Positions 43,222 through 52,353 of a stretch of 64,000 nucleotides of DNA are shown one piece after another. Both the position numbers and the translations under genes were made by a program. The notes below the pieces were generated by a model that was given only the letters and a program-made list of their open reading frames with translations, searched no databases and had not been told where the DNA came from. Source of the DNA: Oligosphaera ethanolica (GTDB lineage Bacteria; Verrucomicrobiota; Lentisphaeria; Oligosphaerales; Oligosphaeraceae); NCBI RefSeq assembly GCF_030814695.1, contig NZ_JAUSVL010000001.1, positions 124,001 to 188,000 on the forward strand, read 5' to 3'. The first letter of the stretch is position 1; the number at the start of each line of letters is the position of its first letter.

Positions 43222-43756
43222 AAAACCCTCACTCCCGGCGCTTGGCGGCAGCCGCGACAGCGGCTGCCGCCAAGCGCCAGACATGGGATAGAGTGGGGGA
43301 GCGCGAGGGGGCGAGGAAGGGCCCACGGCCCTTCCTCGCCCCCTCGCAGAACCATCCCCAACACCCCAACACCCCAACACATCCAACACACACCACACCA
43401 CCAACTCGCCTCACACTCCCGGCGCTTGGCGGCAGCCGCGACAGCGGCGACGACAAGCGCCTGACATGGGATAGAGTGGGGGAGCGCGAGGGGGCGAGGA
43501 AGGGCCCACGGCCCTTCCTCGCCCCCTCGCAGAACCATCCCCAACACCCCAACACCCCAACACCCCAACACATCCAACACACACCACCAACTCGCCTCAC
43601 ACTCCCGGCGCTTGGCGGCAGCCGCGACAGCGGCGACGACAAGCGCCAGACATGGGATAGAGTGGGGGAGCGCGAGGGGGCGAGGAAGGGCCCACGGCCC
43701 TTCCTCGCCCCCTCGCAGAACCTCTTCCCAACCACCAACCACTAGCCAGACCAGCC
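43222..43756. repeat. Three near-identical copies of the CGCTTGGCGGCAGCCGC repeat family (family C)
   Basis: Units at 43230-43353, 43421-43536 and 43607-43722. Each holds the start hairpin (GGCGCTTGGCGGCAGCCGC...), ACATGGGATAGAGTGGGGGA and a terminal hairpin GGGGGCGAGGAAGGGC / GCCCTTCCTCGCCCCC. They are joined by C-rich CCAACACCCCAACAC spacers of varying length. In the first unit the first hairpin is completed by a perfect second arm; in the other two it is mutated (GGCGACGACAAGCGCC). Confidence 0.93.
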
Positions 43757-44065
43757 ATGACCATCAGTCCCCCTGCCCATGCCAAGCTGACCGCGTTGCT
43801 CAAGAAGAGTGGCCGCAGCATGATAGGCTATCGTTTTGATGGCTCTGTGGGCAACTGTCGCGGCAGCGTGCCGTTGCTCAAGCCCGTCGCGACGCCCCCC
43901 GCCGCCTTTCATGCGGTCATCGTGGACGGCATTGCTTTTTTCATCCCCGACGATTATCGTGACGTCTTTGCCAGCGCCACTCTTGATTACGACGACCGCC
44001 TTTTCAATCGCGGCCTGAAGCTCACCTGGCCGCACCGCGAAGGCGGCTGCCCGAACTGCCGCTGA
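43757..44065 (+). CDS. HesB/IscA-like protein with altered cysteines
   Basis: 102 residues. The order of strands and the late signature match A-type Fe-S carriers: HAVIVDGIAFFIPDDYRDVF (family: ...GIxFxVDPxS...), SATLDYDDRLFNRGLKLTWP (family: G-x-x-I-D-Y-...-F-x-x-NP) and a C-terminal Cys pair. The family's terminal C-G-C is replaced by GGCPNCR, and the earlier Cys is in VGNCRGS. It may bind a cluster or another metal. Upstream of, and possibly cotranscribed with, an NqrF-like flavoprotein. Confidence 0.5.
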   Translation: MTISPPAHAKLTALLKKSGRSMIGYRFDGSVGNCRGSVPLLKPVATPPAAFHAVIVDGIAFFIPDDYRDVFASATLDYDDRLFNRGLKLTWPHREGGCPNCR

Positions 44066-44134
44066 AAACTTCTTCATCTTGGAACTGCCTTACCGCAAAC
44101 CGCCATTCCATCTTCCAGCGGAGGATACACATAC

Positions 44135-45148
44135 ATGTCAGACAGCTACAGCGTTTCGATCAACAACGGCGCCAAAACCATCAGCGCCCAACCTGGCGAG
44201 TCGCTCTTCCAGGCGCTGGCCCGCAACCGCGTCTTCATCCCCACCGCCTGCGGCGGCCGCGGCGTCTGTGGACTCTGCCGGCTCAAAATCACCACCAGCG
44301 CCCACCAGCCCAACGACACCGAAAAAAAACACCTCAAGGACGACGATCTCCAGGCCGGCATGCGCCTGGCCTGTCAGACCATCGTCAACCGCGACTTGGC
44401 CATTGAGATTCCCGAGGCGTACTATCAGGCCAGCCAGTACCGCGTCAAAGTCAGCAAGATCACCCACCTGACCCACGACATCGTCATGCTCCGCTGCCAG
44501 GCCGTCGAGCCCAAATTCATTCACCTCGAGCCCGGCGCCTGGATGCTCTTCCACGCGCCGCCGTCGTGCATCTGCCCCGACGGCGTCAAGCGCTCTTTCT
44601 CCATCGCCTCCGACACCCGCAACAAACAGGTCATCGAATTCATCATCCGCAGAACCCCCAAGGGCATCTGCACCAAGTGGATCTTCGAACAACTGCAGGT
44701 CGGCAACGAAATCACCCTCGAAGGGCCACACGGCGACTTCCGCCTGCAAAATACCACCAAGGACGCCATCTTCATCGCCGGCGGCAGCGGCCTCTCGGCC
44801 ATCCGCAGCATCCTCCTCGAAATCAAAAACAAAAAAATCCCCAAGAAGGCCACGCTTTTCTTCGGCGCCGTCAGCCGCCGCGATCTGTACCTGCTTGACG
44901 AACTCCAGGCACTCGCGAAGGACCTCCCCGGCTTCTCCTTCATCCCCGCGCTCAGCGCCCCCGAACCCGACGACAATTGGCAGGGCGAAACCGGCTTAAT
45001 CACCGATGTCGTCGCCAAGCACCTCCAGAATGCCCAGGACAAAGAAGCCTACCTCTGCGGCTCGCCTGGCATGCTCGACGCCTGCATGAAGGTCCTCGCT
45101 GACAAAGGCATGCCCGAATCAGCCATCTTCTTCGATAAATTCGCCTAG
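44135..45148 (+). CDS. NqrF-like 2Fe-2S/FAD/NAD reductase
   Basis: 337 residues. The N-terminal plant-type ferredoxin has its cluster ligands at C39, C45, C48 and C80 (TACGGRGVCGLCRL...ACQ). Then the ferredoxin-reductase-type FAD domain with RSFSIASDT, and the NAD domain with FIAGGSGLSAIRSILLE and AYLCGSPGMLDACMKVL. It resembles NqrF and oxygenase reductase components but has no N-terminal membrane helix, so it is probably soluble and passes electrons from NADH to an unknown acceptor. Preceded by the HesB-like gene. Confidence 0.82.
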   Translation: MSDSYSVSINNGAKTISAQPGESLFQALARNRVFIPTACGGRGVCGLCRLKITTSAHQPNDTEKKHLKDDDLQAGMRLACQTIVNRDLAIEIPEAYYQASQYRVKVSKITHLTHDIVMLRCQAVEPKFIHLEPGAWMLFHAPPSCICPDGVKRSFSIASDTRNKQVIEFIIRRTPKGICTKWIFEQLQVGNEITLEGPHGDFRLQNTTKDAIFIAGGSGLSAIRSILLEIKNKKIPKKATLFFGAVSRRDLYLLDELQALAKDLPGFSFIPALSAPEPDDNWQGETGLITDVVAKHLQNAQDKEAYLCGSPGMLDACMKVLADKGMPESAIFFDKFA

Positions 45149-45180
45149 GCAGCCCCCCCCGCAGCCAGAAGACCCGCAAC

Positions 45181-46353
45181 GTGAAAAAACGACCGGCGCA
45201 GCACATCATCCCCGGCATGCCCCCGGGGATCATCATCCCCAGCGACTCCGCCCAGCATCCCCGCGGCGTCGATCTGCTCACCTACTCCGCCGATGCCGTC
45301 GACGAACGCCCGGGCCTTGCCGTCGACGATGCCCTCGCCGCCATTCGTGCTGTCACGCAAGCGCCGGCCACCCCGCCGCAGGTCCTCTGGCTCAATGTCT
45401 CCGGCCTGGCCGACGCCCAGCTGCTCAAAAAAATCGGCGAAGCGCTCACCCTCCACCCCCTCGCCATGGAAGACGTCGTCAGTCTCCGCCAACGCCCACG
45501 CGTGGACAACTACGACAGCCATCTCTACATCCCCCTGAAGATTCTCCAGCAGGACGACAACGCCCTCACCTTCAACCAGCTCAGCATTTTCCTCCTCAAT
45601 AATCTCGTCGTCACCTTCCAGGAACAAACTGGCGATGTCCTTGACGCCGTCCGCCTGCGCATCCGCCACGGCAGTGGCCGCATCCGCCAAATGGGCGCCG
45701 ACTACCTCATGTACTCCATTATCGATACGGTCATCGACAACTACTTCCCCTGCCTGGAACAGATCAACGACCTCATGGAGGCCCTGGAGGAAAAAATCAT
45801 CCGCAACCAGGCCCACAAAGACAGCATCGAGTACATCCACCGCCTCAAACGCGACATCCAGGAAGTCCGCCGCGCCATCTGGCCGCTGCGCGATGCCATC
45901 GGCGCACTCTATCGCGACGAACTCCCAAACGTCAGCAAGGCCATCCGACCATTCCTCCGCGACTGCCAGGACCACGCCATCCTCCTCTTCGACTCCATCG
46001 AAAACTGCCGCGAATTCGCCAATAGTCTTATGGACATCTACCTCAGCACCCTCTCCAACCGCATGAACGAAATCATGAAGGTCCTCACCATCATCTCGAC
46101 GATCTTCATCCCCCTCACCTTCATCGCCGGCATCTACGGCATGAACTTCGCAACCATGCCCGAACTGCAATGGCGCTGGGGATACGCCACCTGCCTGGCA
46201 CTCATGGCAATCTGCGCCGCAGTGATGATCGGGCTCTTCAAACACGTCGGCTGGCTCGACTTCAAACAAAAAACCACCATCACCCGCAAAAAACGCCTCC
46301 CCCACCAACACGCCATCGCTATCCTCGAAAACTGGCTCAAACAAAATAAGTGA
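45181..46353 (+). CDS. corA: CorA-family divalent cation transporter
   Basis: 390 residues, GTG start. It has a long cytoplasmic domain with the CorA core (LHPLAMEDVVSLRQRPRVDNY, then helices with ENCREFANSLMDIYLSTLSNRMNEIMKVLT). Two C-terminal membrane helices contain the signature YGMNF (near residues 319-323) that lines the pore. Transports Mg2+ and similar ions as a pentamer. Length is normal. It follows the NqrF-like gene after 32 bp. Confidence 0.92.
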   Translation: MKKRPAQHIIPGMPPGIIIPSDSAQHPRGVDLLTYSADAVDERPGLAVDDALAAIRAVTQAPATPPQVLWLNVSGLADAQLLKKIGEALTLHPLAMEDVVSLRQRPRVDNYDSHLYIPLKILQQDDNALTFNQLSIFLLNNLVVTFQEQTGDVLDAVRLRIRHGSGRIRQMGADYLMYSIIDTVIDNYFPCLEQINDLMEALEEKIIRNQAHKDSIEYIHRLKRDIQEVRRAIWPLRDAIGALYRDELPNVSKAIRPFLRDCQDHAILLFDSIENCREFANSLMDIYLSTLSNRMNEIMKVLTIISTIFIPLTFIAGIYGMNFATMPELQWRWGYATCLALMAICAAVMIGLFKHVGWLDFKQKTTITRKKRLPHQHAIAILENWLKQNK

Positions 46354-47234
46354 CCACCGACGACCCGGTGGCTCCCACAAGCAGCGCCCAAACTGGAAGC
46401 GGCTCCCAGCCGCTTCATAACAAGTCCCGCAAGCAGCGGCTGGAAGCCGCTGCTACTCTCGGAGGCGTCCCGGAAGGGCGACGCGCGCGCGTGGTAATCG
46501 GTCAGTGATGGCTATTGGCCGGGACCGTGGGGACCGGTTGGCGGCGGCGCTGTGGCGAGGACTCACGACTCATAAGGCATGATCCCATGGATTGGACTGT
46601 GGGGACTTTCGGGACTATGGGGAATGACGCATTGGACGCCGGGGACTGCTTGACGGACGCCGGGGACTGCTTGACGGACGCCGGGGACTCCTGGGAGCGA
46701 CGCCGGGGACTGCTGACCGATTACCGCCCGTGCGAAACTTCCTGTCTGGTGCCTGCGCAAAGCGTCCAACATGAGGTAAAGTAGTGACCGCGTTTCCGGC
46801 CACGAGCCGACGGCGCGTGGCCGGAAACACCCACGCCTCTTTTACACCTTATTCATCCCATCCCTCCTCCCTTAACCGGCGCTTGGCAGACGCCGCGACA
46901 GCGGCGACGACAAGCGCCTGACATGGGATAGAGTGGGGGAGCGCGAGGGGGCGAGGAAGGGCCCACGGCCCTTCCTCGCCCCCTCGCAGAACCTCTTCCC
47001 AACCACCAACCACCAACCACCAGCCACCAGCCACCAGCCACCAACCAACCAACCACCCTCACCTCGCCTCCATCCCGGCGCTTGGCGGCAGCCGCGACAG
47101 CGGCGACGACAAGCGCCTGACATGGGATAGGTAAGGGAGCGCGAGGGGAAGGGAAGGGCCAATGGCCCTTCCTCGCCCCCTCGCAAAACCATCCTCCCAA
47201 CCACCAACACCTCACCCACAGCCCCTGGTAGAGC
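46354..47234. repeat. Gene-free interval: family C repeats and a 21-bp tandem repeat
   Basis: 46390-46455 carries hairpins of the GCAGCGGCT-GGAAGCCGCTGC type (also near 51175 and 57195). 46634-46697 is a tandem of GGACGCCGGGGACTGCTTGAC with exact 21-bp period (starts 46634, 46655, 46676) and a degenerate fourth unit. 46878-46993 and 47077-47190 are two family C copies separated by ACCACCAACCACC spacer. No real gene. Confidence 0.85.
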
Positions 47235-48578
47235 ATGACGACCATCAGCAACACAGTCAACACGAATTCCTCGCCGAGCAAACTTCGGATCACGGACATG
47301 TTTTTCACGGACATCATTGGCGCGCCGATGCACTGCACGCTAATGAAGATCACGACGAACCAGGGCCTGGTTGGTCTCGGCGAAGTGCGTGATGCGGCCA
47401 GCAGGACCTACGCGGCGATGCTAAAAAGCCGCATCATTGGCGAGAACCCCTGCAACATCGACAAGATCTTTCGTCGCCTCAAGCAATTTGGCGGCCAGTC
47501 GCGGCAGGCCGGCGGCGTTTGCGGCATTGAGATTGCGCTATGGGATTTAGCTGGCAAGGCCTATGGCGTGCCGGTCTATCAGCTCCTCGGTGGCAAATTC
47601 CGCGACCGCGTCCGCATCTACTGCGACACCGACGTCCGCGGCAAGCACAGCGGCAGCGACATGGGCCGTGCCCTCAAAGAGCGCATGGCCATGGGCTTCA
47701 CCTTTCTGAAGATGGACTTGGGCATCAACCAGCTTTTTGGCGAAGCCGGCACCATCTGCTCGCCGACGGGCATTGTCTCGCCGGACCTGCGCGACCTCCC
47801 TGACCGCAGCGATCCGCATCACCGCCTTCTTGCCCGCAATCGCAGTTACGACGCCAACAACATCGCCCATCCCTTCACGGGCATCCACCTCACCGAAAAG
47901 GGCTTCGACCGCCTCGAACAATACGTCCACGACGTCCGTCAGGTCATTGGCGACGACATCCCCCTGGCCATCGACCACTTCGGCCACATCGGCGTCGACG
48001 ACTGCATCAAACTCTGCCGCCGCATTGAAAAATACAACCTCGCCTGGGCCGAGGACATGCTCCCCTGGCAGCTCACCGGCCAATATCAGCACCTCCACAA
48101 TCACACCACCGTGCCGCTCTGCACGGGCGAGGACATCTACCTCAAAGAGAACTTCCAGCCCCTGCTAGCCAGCGGCGCCCTCGCCGTCATCCACCCCGAC
48201 ATCCTCTCCAGCGGCGGCATCTACGAGAACAAAAAGATTGGCGACATGGCCCAGGACTACGGCGTCGCCATGGCCATGCACATGGCCGAATCGCCCGTCG
48301 CCGCCATGGCCGCCGTCCACTCCGCCGCCGCAACCGAGAACTTCCTGGTCTGCGAAAATCACTCCGTCGATGTGGACTGGTGGGACGCCATCACCACCGG
48401 CACCCCCGCCAAAATCGTCCAGAATGGCTATATCGACGTGCCTGACAAACCCGGCCTCGGCATCGACGACTTCAACGACGAGGTCCTCAAAGAGCACCTC
48501 CACCCGGCATTCCCGACCCTCTGGGCGCCAACCAGCGAATGGGACGGCGAGTGGTCGCACGACCGCCTCTGGAGCTGA
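47235..48578 (+). CDS. Enolase-superfamily (mandelate racemase/muconate lactonising type) dehydratase
   Basis: 447 residues. The N-terminal capping domain ends near residue 120 (GVCGIEIALWDLAGKAYGVP). The barrel carries the metal ligands: Asp in LAIDHFGHIG, Glu in LAWAEDMLPW and Glu in LCTGEDIYL. LKMDLG marks the region of the catalytic Lys, and VAMAMHMAESPV holds late active-site residues. It probably dehydrates a sugar acid. First gene of a cluster with a double SDR and an RraA-like enzyme, as expected for aldonate or uronate breakdown. Exact substrate unknown. Confidence 0.85.
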   Translation: MTTISNTVNTNSSPSKLRITDMFFTDIIGAPMHCTLMKITTNQGLVGLGEVRDAASRTYAAMLKSRIIGENPCNIDKIFRRLKQFGGQSRQAGGVCGIEIALWDLAGKAYGVPVYQLLGGKFRDRVRIYCDTDVRGKHSGSDMGRALKERMAMGFTFLKMDLGINQLFGEAGTICSPTGIVSPDLRDLPDRSDPHHRLLARNRSYDANNIAHPFTGIHLTEKGFDRLEQYVHDVRQVIGDDIPLAIDHFGHIGVDDCIKLCRRIEKYNLAWAEDMLPWQLTGQYQHLHNHTTVPLCTGEDIYLKENFQPLLASGALAVIHPDILSSGGIYENKKIGDMAQDYGVAMAMHMAESPVAAMAAVHSAAATENFLVCENHSVDVDWWDAITTGTPAKIVQNGYIDVPDKPGLGIDDFNDEVLKEHLHPAFPTLWAPTSEWDGEWSHDRLWS

Positions 48579-48627
48579 ACACCACCCCTCCCCTTTAACC
48601 CACCAAGCAGCAACAGCAACACACTCT

Positions 48628-50199
48628 ATGCCAACCGTCTTCATCTCCGGCAGCCGCGGCCCCTGCACCCAGTCCATCGCCAGCCACCTGGCCGACCACG
48701 GCTACAGCGTCGTGGTCAATGGCGAGGCATGCCCCCACAATGCCACCCGCAGCAACATCGCCCTCGACGACAGCGCCGCCGTCAGTGCCTTCTTTGACCA
48801 GTTCGACAACGGTCCTGAAAACACCCTCGCCGGCGTCATCATCGTCCCGCCGCCGCCGCTCGGCGCCAGCATCGCCAATACCAGCGAGGAACGCTGGGAG
48901 CAGTCCTTCGCCGACACCGTCCTGCCGGCATTCCTCCTTACCCAACGCGCCGGCAAGACCCTCACCCGCCAAGGCCACGGCGCCCTGATTTTCCTCGGCT
49001 CCATCCACGCCGAAAAACCCACCGGCTTCGACCACCTCCACGCCGAAAATGCCGCCGCCTGCCAGATGCTCTGCCGCGAAGCCGCGCTCGACTTCGGCAC
49101 CCGCGGCATCGGCTGCTTCTACGTCCAGCGCGGCGTCTTTCCCGCCGATGAGCCCGACGGCACGCCGCTGACCAACGTGTACAGCGCACCCGACCTGCAG
49201 TATCCCGCGCGAAGCTACCCCGGCGAAGACTGCCTCAACGGCCTTATCCAGTTCCTCCTCACTCCCGCCGCCACGCCCCTCAGCGGCAGCGACCTGCGCG
49301 CGGATTTCGGTATGACCATGTTCTACGGCTGGCAAATACCCGAAAACAGCGCGCCGCCTAGCTGGGACGGCCTCCGGCACCTGTTCCACAAACACCACCA
49401 CGCGCCGCCACCACCGCCCGTCCTAGCGCCCGTCGCCGCCACCGGCCGCCCCCCCACAGCCATCATCACCGGCGGCGGCAAAGGCGTCGGCGCCGGCATC
49501 GCCAAGGTCTTTTGCCAGGCCGGCTATCGCGTCTGCATCGGCTTCAATGCCAATCGCGATCTCGCCCAGAAAACCCTCGCCGACATCACCGCCGCCGGCG
49601 GTGACGCCTTCATCTTCCAGGCCGACATCGCCCGCCGCGACGCCGTCCAGGCCATGGTCGCCGAATGCGTCCGGCGCTATGGCGGCGTCGACGTCCTCGT
49701 CAACAACGCGGCGCTACAGCCCAATCTGTACATCCGTGAGTACGACGCCAAGACCCTCCGCGACATCTGGGAGATCAACATCGGTGGCTATCTGCGTTGC
49801 ACCCAGGAATGCCTGCCGTATCTGGCGCAGAGCCCCTGCCCACGCATCATCAACATCTCGTCCATCCATGGCAAACGGCCTGCCGTCTTCGACGTGGGCT
49901 ACGCCATGACCAAAGCCGCCATCCGCCTGTTCACCCGCGAAGCCGCCCTCGAATTCAAGGACCGCGCCATCACCGTCAACACCGTCGATCTCGGCGCCTG
50001 CAAAATCGAGTTCAAAACCGGCAATTATCCCTTCCGGCTCGTGCACGTGCCCGGCACCATGCAGCAGCCCCGGCATCCCCTCCACAAACTCACCACCCCC
50101 GAAGACGTCGGCCAGCTCGCGCTCTTCCTCGCCTCCGCCAATGCGGCCCAAATCACCGGCGCCGGCATCCGCATCGACGGCGGCGCCGTCCTCGTCTGA
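48628..50199 (+). CDS. Fusion of two short-chain dehydrogenase (SDR) domains
   Basis: 523 residues from ATG 48628. The C-terminal domain (about 275-523) is a complete classical SDR: TAIITGGGKGVGAGIAK, VNNAA, Ser in NISSIHGK, YAMTK as the YxxxK pair, and IRIDGGAVLV at the end. The N-terminal domain (1-260) has the same layout, but the catalytic Tyr-x-x-x-Lys is lost (HAENAAACQML), and the glycine motif is weak (ISGSRGPCTQSI), so it is probably structural or regulatory. A long His/Pro linker (HKHHHAPPPPPVLAPV) joins them. Part of the putative sugar-acid pathway with its neighbours, 49 bp after the enolase-superfamily gene. Confidence 0.82.
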   Translation: MPTVFISGSRGPCTQSIASHLADHGYSVVVNGEACPHNATRSNIALDDSAAVSAFFDQFDNGPENTLAGVIIVPPPPLGASIANTSEERWEQSFADTVLPAFLLTQRAGKTLTRQGHGALIFLGSIHAEKPTGFDHLHAENAAACQMLCREAALDFGTRGIGCFYVQRGVFPADEPDGTPLTNVYSAPDLQYPARSYPGEDCLNGLIQFLLTPAATPLSGSDLRADFGMTMFYGWQIPENSAPPSWDGLRHLFHKHHHAPPPPPVLAPVAATGRPPTAIITGGGKGVGAGIAKVFCQAGYRVCIGFNANRDLAQKTLADITAAGGDAFIFQADIARRDAVQAMVAECVRRYGGVDVLVNNAALQPNLYIREYDAKTLRDIWEINIGGYLRCTQECLPYLAQSPCPRIINISSIHGKRPAVFDVGYAMTKAAIRLFTREAALEFKDRAITVNTVDLGACKIEFKTGNYPFRLVHVPGTMQQPRHPLHKLTTPEDVGQLALFLASANAAQITGAGIRIDGGAVLV

Positions 50200-50234
50200 A
50201 ACCACCACCACCCACGCATCCGAAAGGCCCTGTC

Positions 50235-51134
50235 ATGAGATTCGACTGCAAAGACGACATCATCCAACTGACCCCGGAGTGGAAAGGCGAACGCTTCCCC
50301 AATGGCCGCCCGCGCGTGCCCGATGCAGTCCTCAATCGCCTCCGCAAGGTCACCTTCGAAGAAGCATGGGGCCCCCTCTGGGGCCAGGGCTATAAATACC
50401 AGTGGGAATGCGACTTCAAGCTGGTGCACCCCGACGCCAAACTCGTCGGCCGCGCCGTCACCGCCGTCATGGTGCCCATGCGACCCGATCTGCACAAAAC
50501 CCTCCTCGACTACGGCCACCAAAGCGAAAACCGCCGCGGCTTCTTCAATCAGTGGGTCATCGACCAGCTCGCCGAAGACGACGTCGTCGTCGTCGATCTC
50601 TTCGATAAAATCGCCCAGGGCACTTACGTCGGCGGCAATCTCTCCACCGCCATCGCCACCCGCACCAAACGCGGCGGCGCCGTCATCTGGGGCGGCATCC
50701 GCGACCTCGAACAAGTAGTCAAAATCAAGGAAACCCAGACCTTCTACCGCGGCGTCGATCCCACCGGCATCGGCGATGTCACCATGACCGGCATGAACGT
50801 ACCCTGCCGCATCGGCAAGGCCATCTGTATGCCTGGCGATGTCGTCCTCGGCACTATCTCCGGCGTCATCTTCATCCCCCCGCAACTCGCCGAAGCCGTC
50901 GCTACCCAGGCCGAAAAATCGCACGTCCGCGATATCTTCGGCTTCATCCGCCTCGCCGAAAAAACCTACACCACCGCCCAAATCGACACCGCCTGGACCC
51001 TCCCCATGTGGCAGGACTTCATCGCCTGGTTCAACAACGACCCGCAGGCCAAACCATACCAGCATCTCACCTGGGACAAAGAACTCGAAAAAGCCCAAAC
51101 CACCGCCGCCAACAACACCCAGGTCCGCCTCTGA
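50235..51134 (+). CDS. RraA-family (aldolase-like) protein
   Basis: 299 residues from ATG 50235. Central region KIAQGTYVGGNLSTAIATRTKRGGAVIWGGIRD is the RraA/HMG aldolase signature: a glycine-rich loop and the Arg-Asp that bind substrate and metal in 4-hydroxy-4-methyl-2-oxoglutarate aldolases. Longer than classical RraA (about 160) because of extra N- and C-terminal parts, as in sugar-acid-linked relatives. Probably cleaves a 2-oxo acid made by the preceding enzymes; alternatively a non-catalytic relative. Confidence 0.8.
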   Translation: MRFDCKDDIIQLTPEWKGERFPNGRPRVPDAVLNRLRKVTFEEAWGPLWGQGYKYQWECDFKLVHPDAKLVGRAVTAVMVPMRPDLHKTLLDYGHQSENRRGFFNQWVIDQLAEDDVVVVDLFDKIAQGTYVGGNLSTAIATRTKRGGAVIWGGIRDLEQVVKIKETQTFYRGVDPTGIGDVTMTGMNVPCRIGKAICMPGDVVLGTISGVIFIPPQLAEAVATQAEKSHVRDIFGFIRLAEKTYTTAQIDTAWTLPMWQDFIAWFNNDPQAKPYQHLTWDKELEKAQTTAANNTQVRL

Positions 51135-51549
51135 GCCGGCACGCTCTCCAGCCCGCGAGCAACGCCCAAAGTAGCAGCGGCTTCCAGCCGCTGCTACTCT
51201 ATCCCGGCGCTTGGCGGCAGCCGCGACAGCGGCGACGACAAGCGCCAGACATGGGATAGAGTGGGGGAGCGCGAGGGGGCGAGGAAGGGACAACGTCCCT
51301 TCCTCGCCCCCTCGCAGAACCTCTTCCCAACCACCAACCACCAACCCACCACCCGCACTCACCGCTTTCCATTCCTGGCGCTTGGCGGCAGCCGCGACAG
51401 CGGCGACGACAAGCGCCTGACATGGGATAGAGTGGGGGAGCGCGAGGGGGCGAGGAAGGGACAACGTCCCTTCCTCGCCCCCTCGCAGAACCTCTTCCCA
51501 ACCACCAACCACCCTCACCCCGCCCCTCGCAAAACCGTCCCCGCCTCTC
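51135..51549. repeat. Two family C repeats and a GCAGCGGCTTCCAGCCGCTGC hairpin
   Basis: 51173-51200 is a GTAGCAGCGGCTTCCAGCCG-type hairpin. 51206-51321 and 51377-51492 are family C copies whose end hairpin reads GAGGAAGGGACAACGTCCCTTCCTC, a paired change relative to the 43-kb copies. The region is otherwise empty. Confidence 0.9.
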
Positions 51550-52353
51550 CTAGAGCTTACCGTCGTCGGGGTCGGTGGTATCGGTGAAGTCCAGGTATCG
51601 TTTATCGAGCAGATGCGCCAGCCTCACATCGCCCATGCCTTTCAGCATAGCGCTGCGGACATTTTGGAATCGCCCTTCGAGTTGTTCCAGCAGCTTTTCC
51701 AGATAATGCCTATCTCCTTCAGCGAGAAGCCGCTCGTGGAATGGGCACGACCTCACGCGCGGGTATGCCATTTTTGCGCTAAATTTGCGTATTCGTTCCT
51801 TACTGAGCATACACAGCGGCCGGATCAGCCGTTTTGTGCCGGCATCGGCGGCCACATTTGGGCCCATCGTCTTCAGCCCGCCGCCGCGGAACAGCGCCAT
51901 CAGCATACTCACGCAGAGATCATCCAGCTGTTGTCCCAGCGCGATTTTATTGCATCCCAGCCGATCTGCCACGGCGTGCAGCTGCCCGCGTCTCAGCCGC
52001 GAGCACATCGCGCATGGCCGTTCCTCGGCGCCTTTTTCCCGCAGCAGCTCCGCACCGGGCATTTGTACGTATTCCCACGGCCATTGCCACGCCTGGCAGT
52101 ACTCCCTGAGTGCCTCCGCGTCGAAACTCGCGAAGCCCATATCGACCGTCGCCGCCACGACCTCAAACCGAATTGGCGCGCGACGTTGCAGCTGCCCCAT
52201 GGCGTGCATCAGCGTCATACTGTCCTCGCCGCCGCTGAGTCCCACCAGCACCCGATCGCCCTCGGCGAGCATCGCATAGCGATTCACCGCCTCCGACACC
52301 ACCCGGCACAGCTGCTTAAATTCCTTGTCCCGACGTAATTCATCAGGCGTCAT
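51550..52353 (-). CDS. TtcA-like PP-loop ATPase (tRNA thiolation type)
   Basis: 267 residues from ATG 52353 (GGAG eight bases upstream). The N-terminal PP-loop is LVGLSGGEDSMTLMHAM and the Cys pair is in CAMCSRLRRG, followed by RSCPFHERL with a third Cys, as in TtcA, which adds sulphur to C32 of tRNA using a 4Fe-4S cluster. Two departures: SGGKDS is SGGEDS, and the usual LGHHxDD is LGQQLDD. It could be a paralogue with another substrate. Confidence 0.78.
   Translation of the reverse strand: MTPDELRRDKEFKQLCRVVSEAVNRYAMLAEGDRVLVGLSGGEDSMTLMHAMGQLQRRAPIRFEVVAATVDMGFASFDAEALREYCQAWQWPWEYVQMPGAELLREKGAEERPCAMCSRLRRGQLHAVADRLGCNKIALGQQLDDLCVSMLMALFRGGGLKTMGPNVAADAGTKRLIRPLCMLSKERIRKFSAKMAYPRVRSCPFHERLLAEGDRHYLEKLLEQLEGRFQNVRSAMLKGMGDVRLAHLLDKRYLDFTDTTDPDDGKL

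Noticed and set aside
46634..46720. 21-bp tandem repeat as a coding repeat (AGDCLTD)
   Set aside because: No ribosome-binding site or homologous context; flanked by other non-coding repeats.
49797..50234. N-terminal extension of the RraA-like gene
   Set aside because: Overlaps the SDR gene in another frame and has a His/Arg-rich shadow composition.
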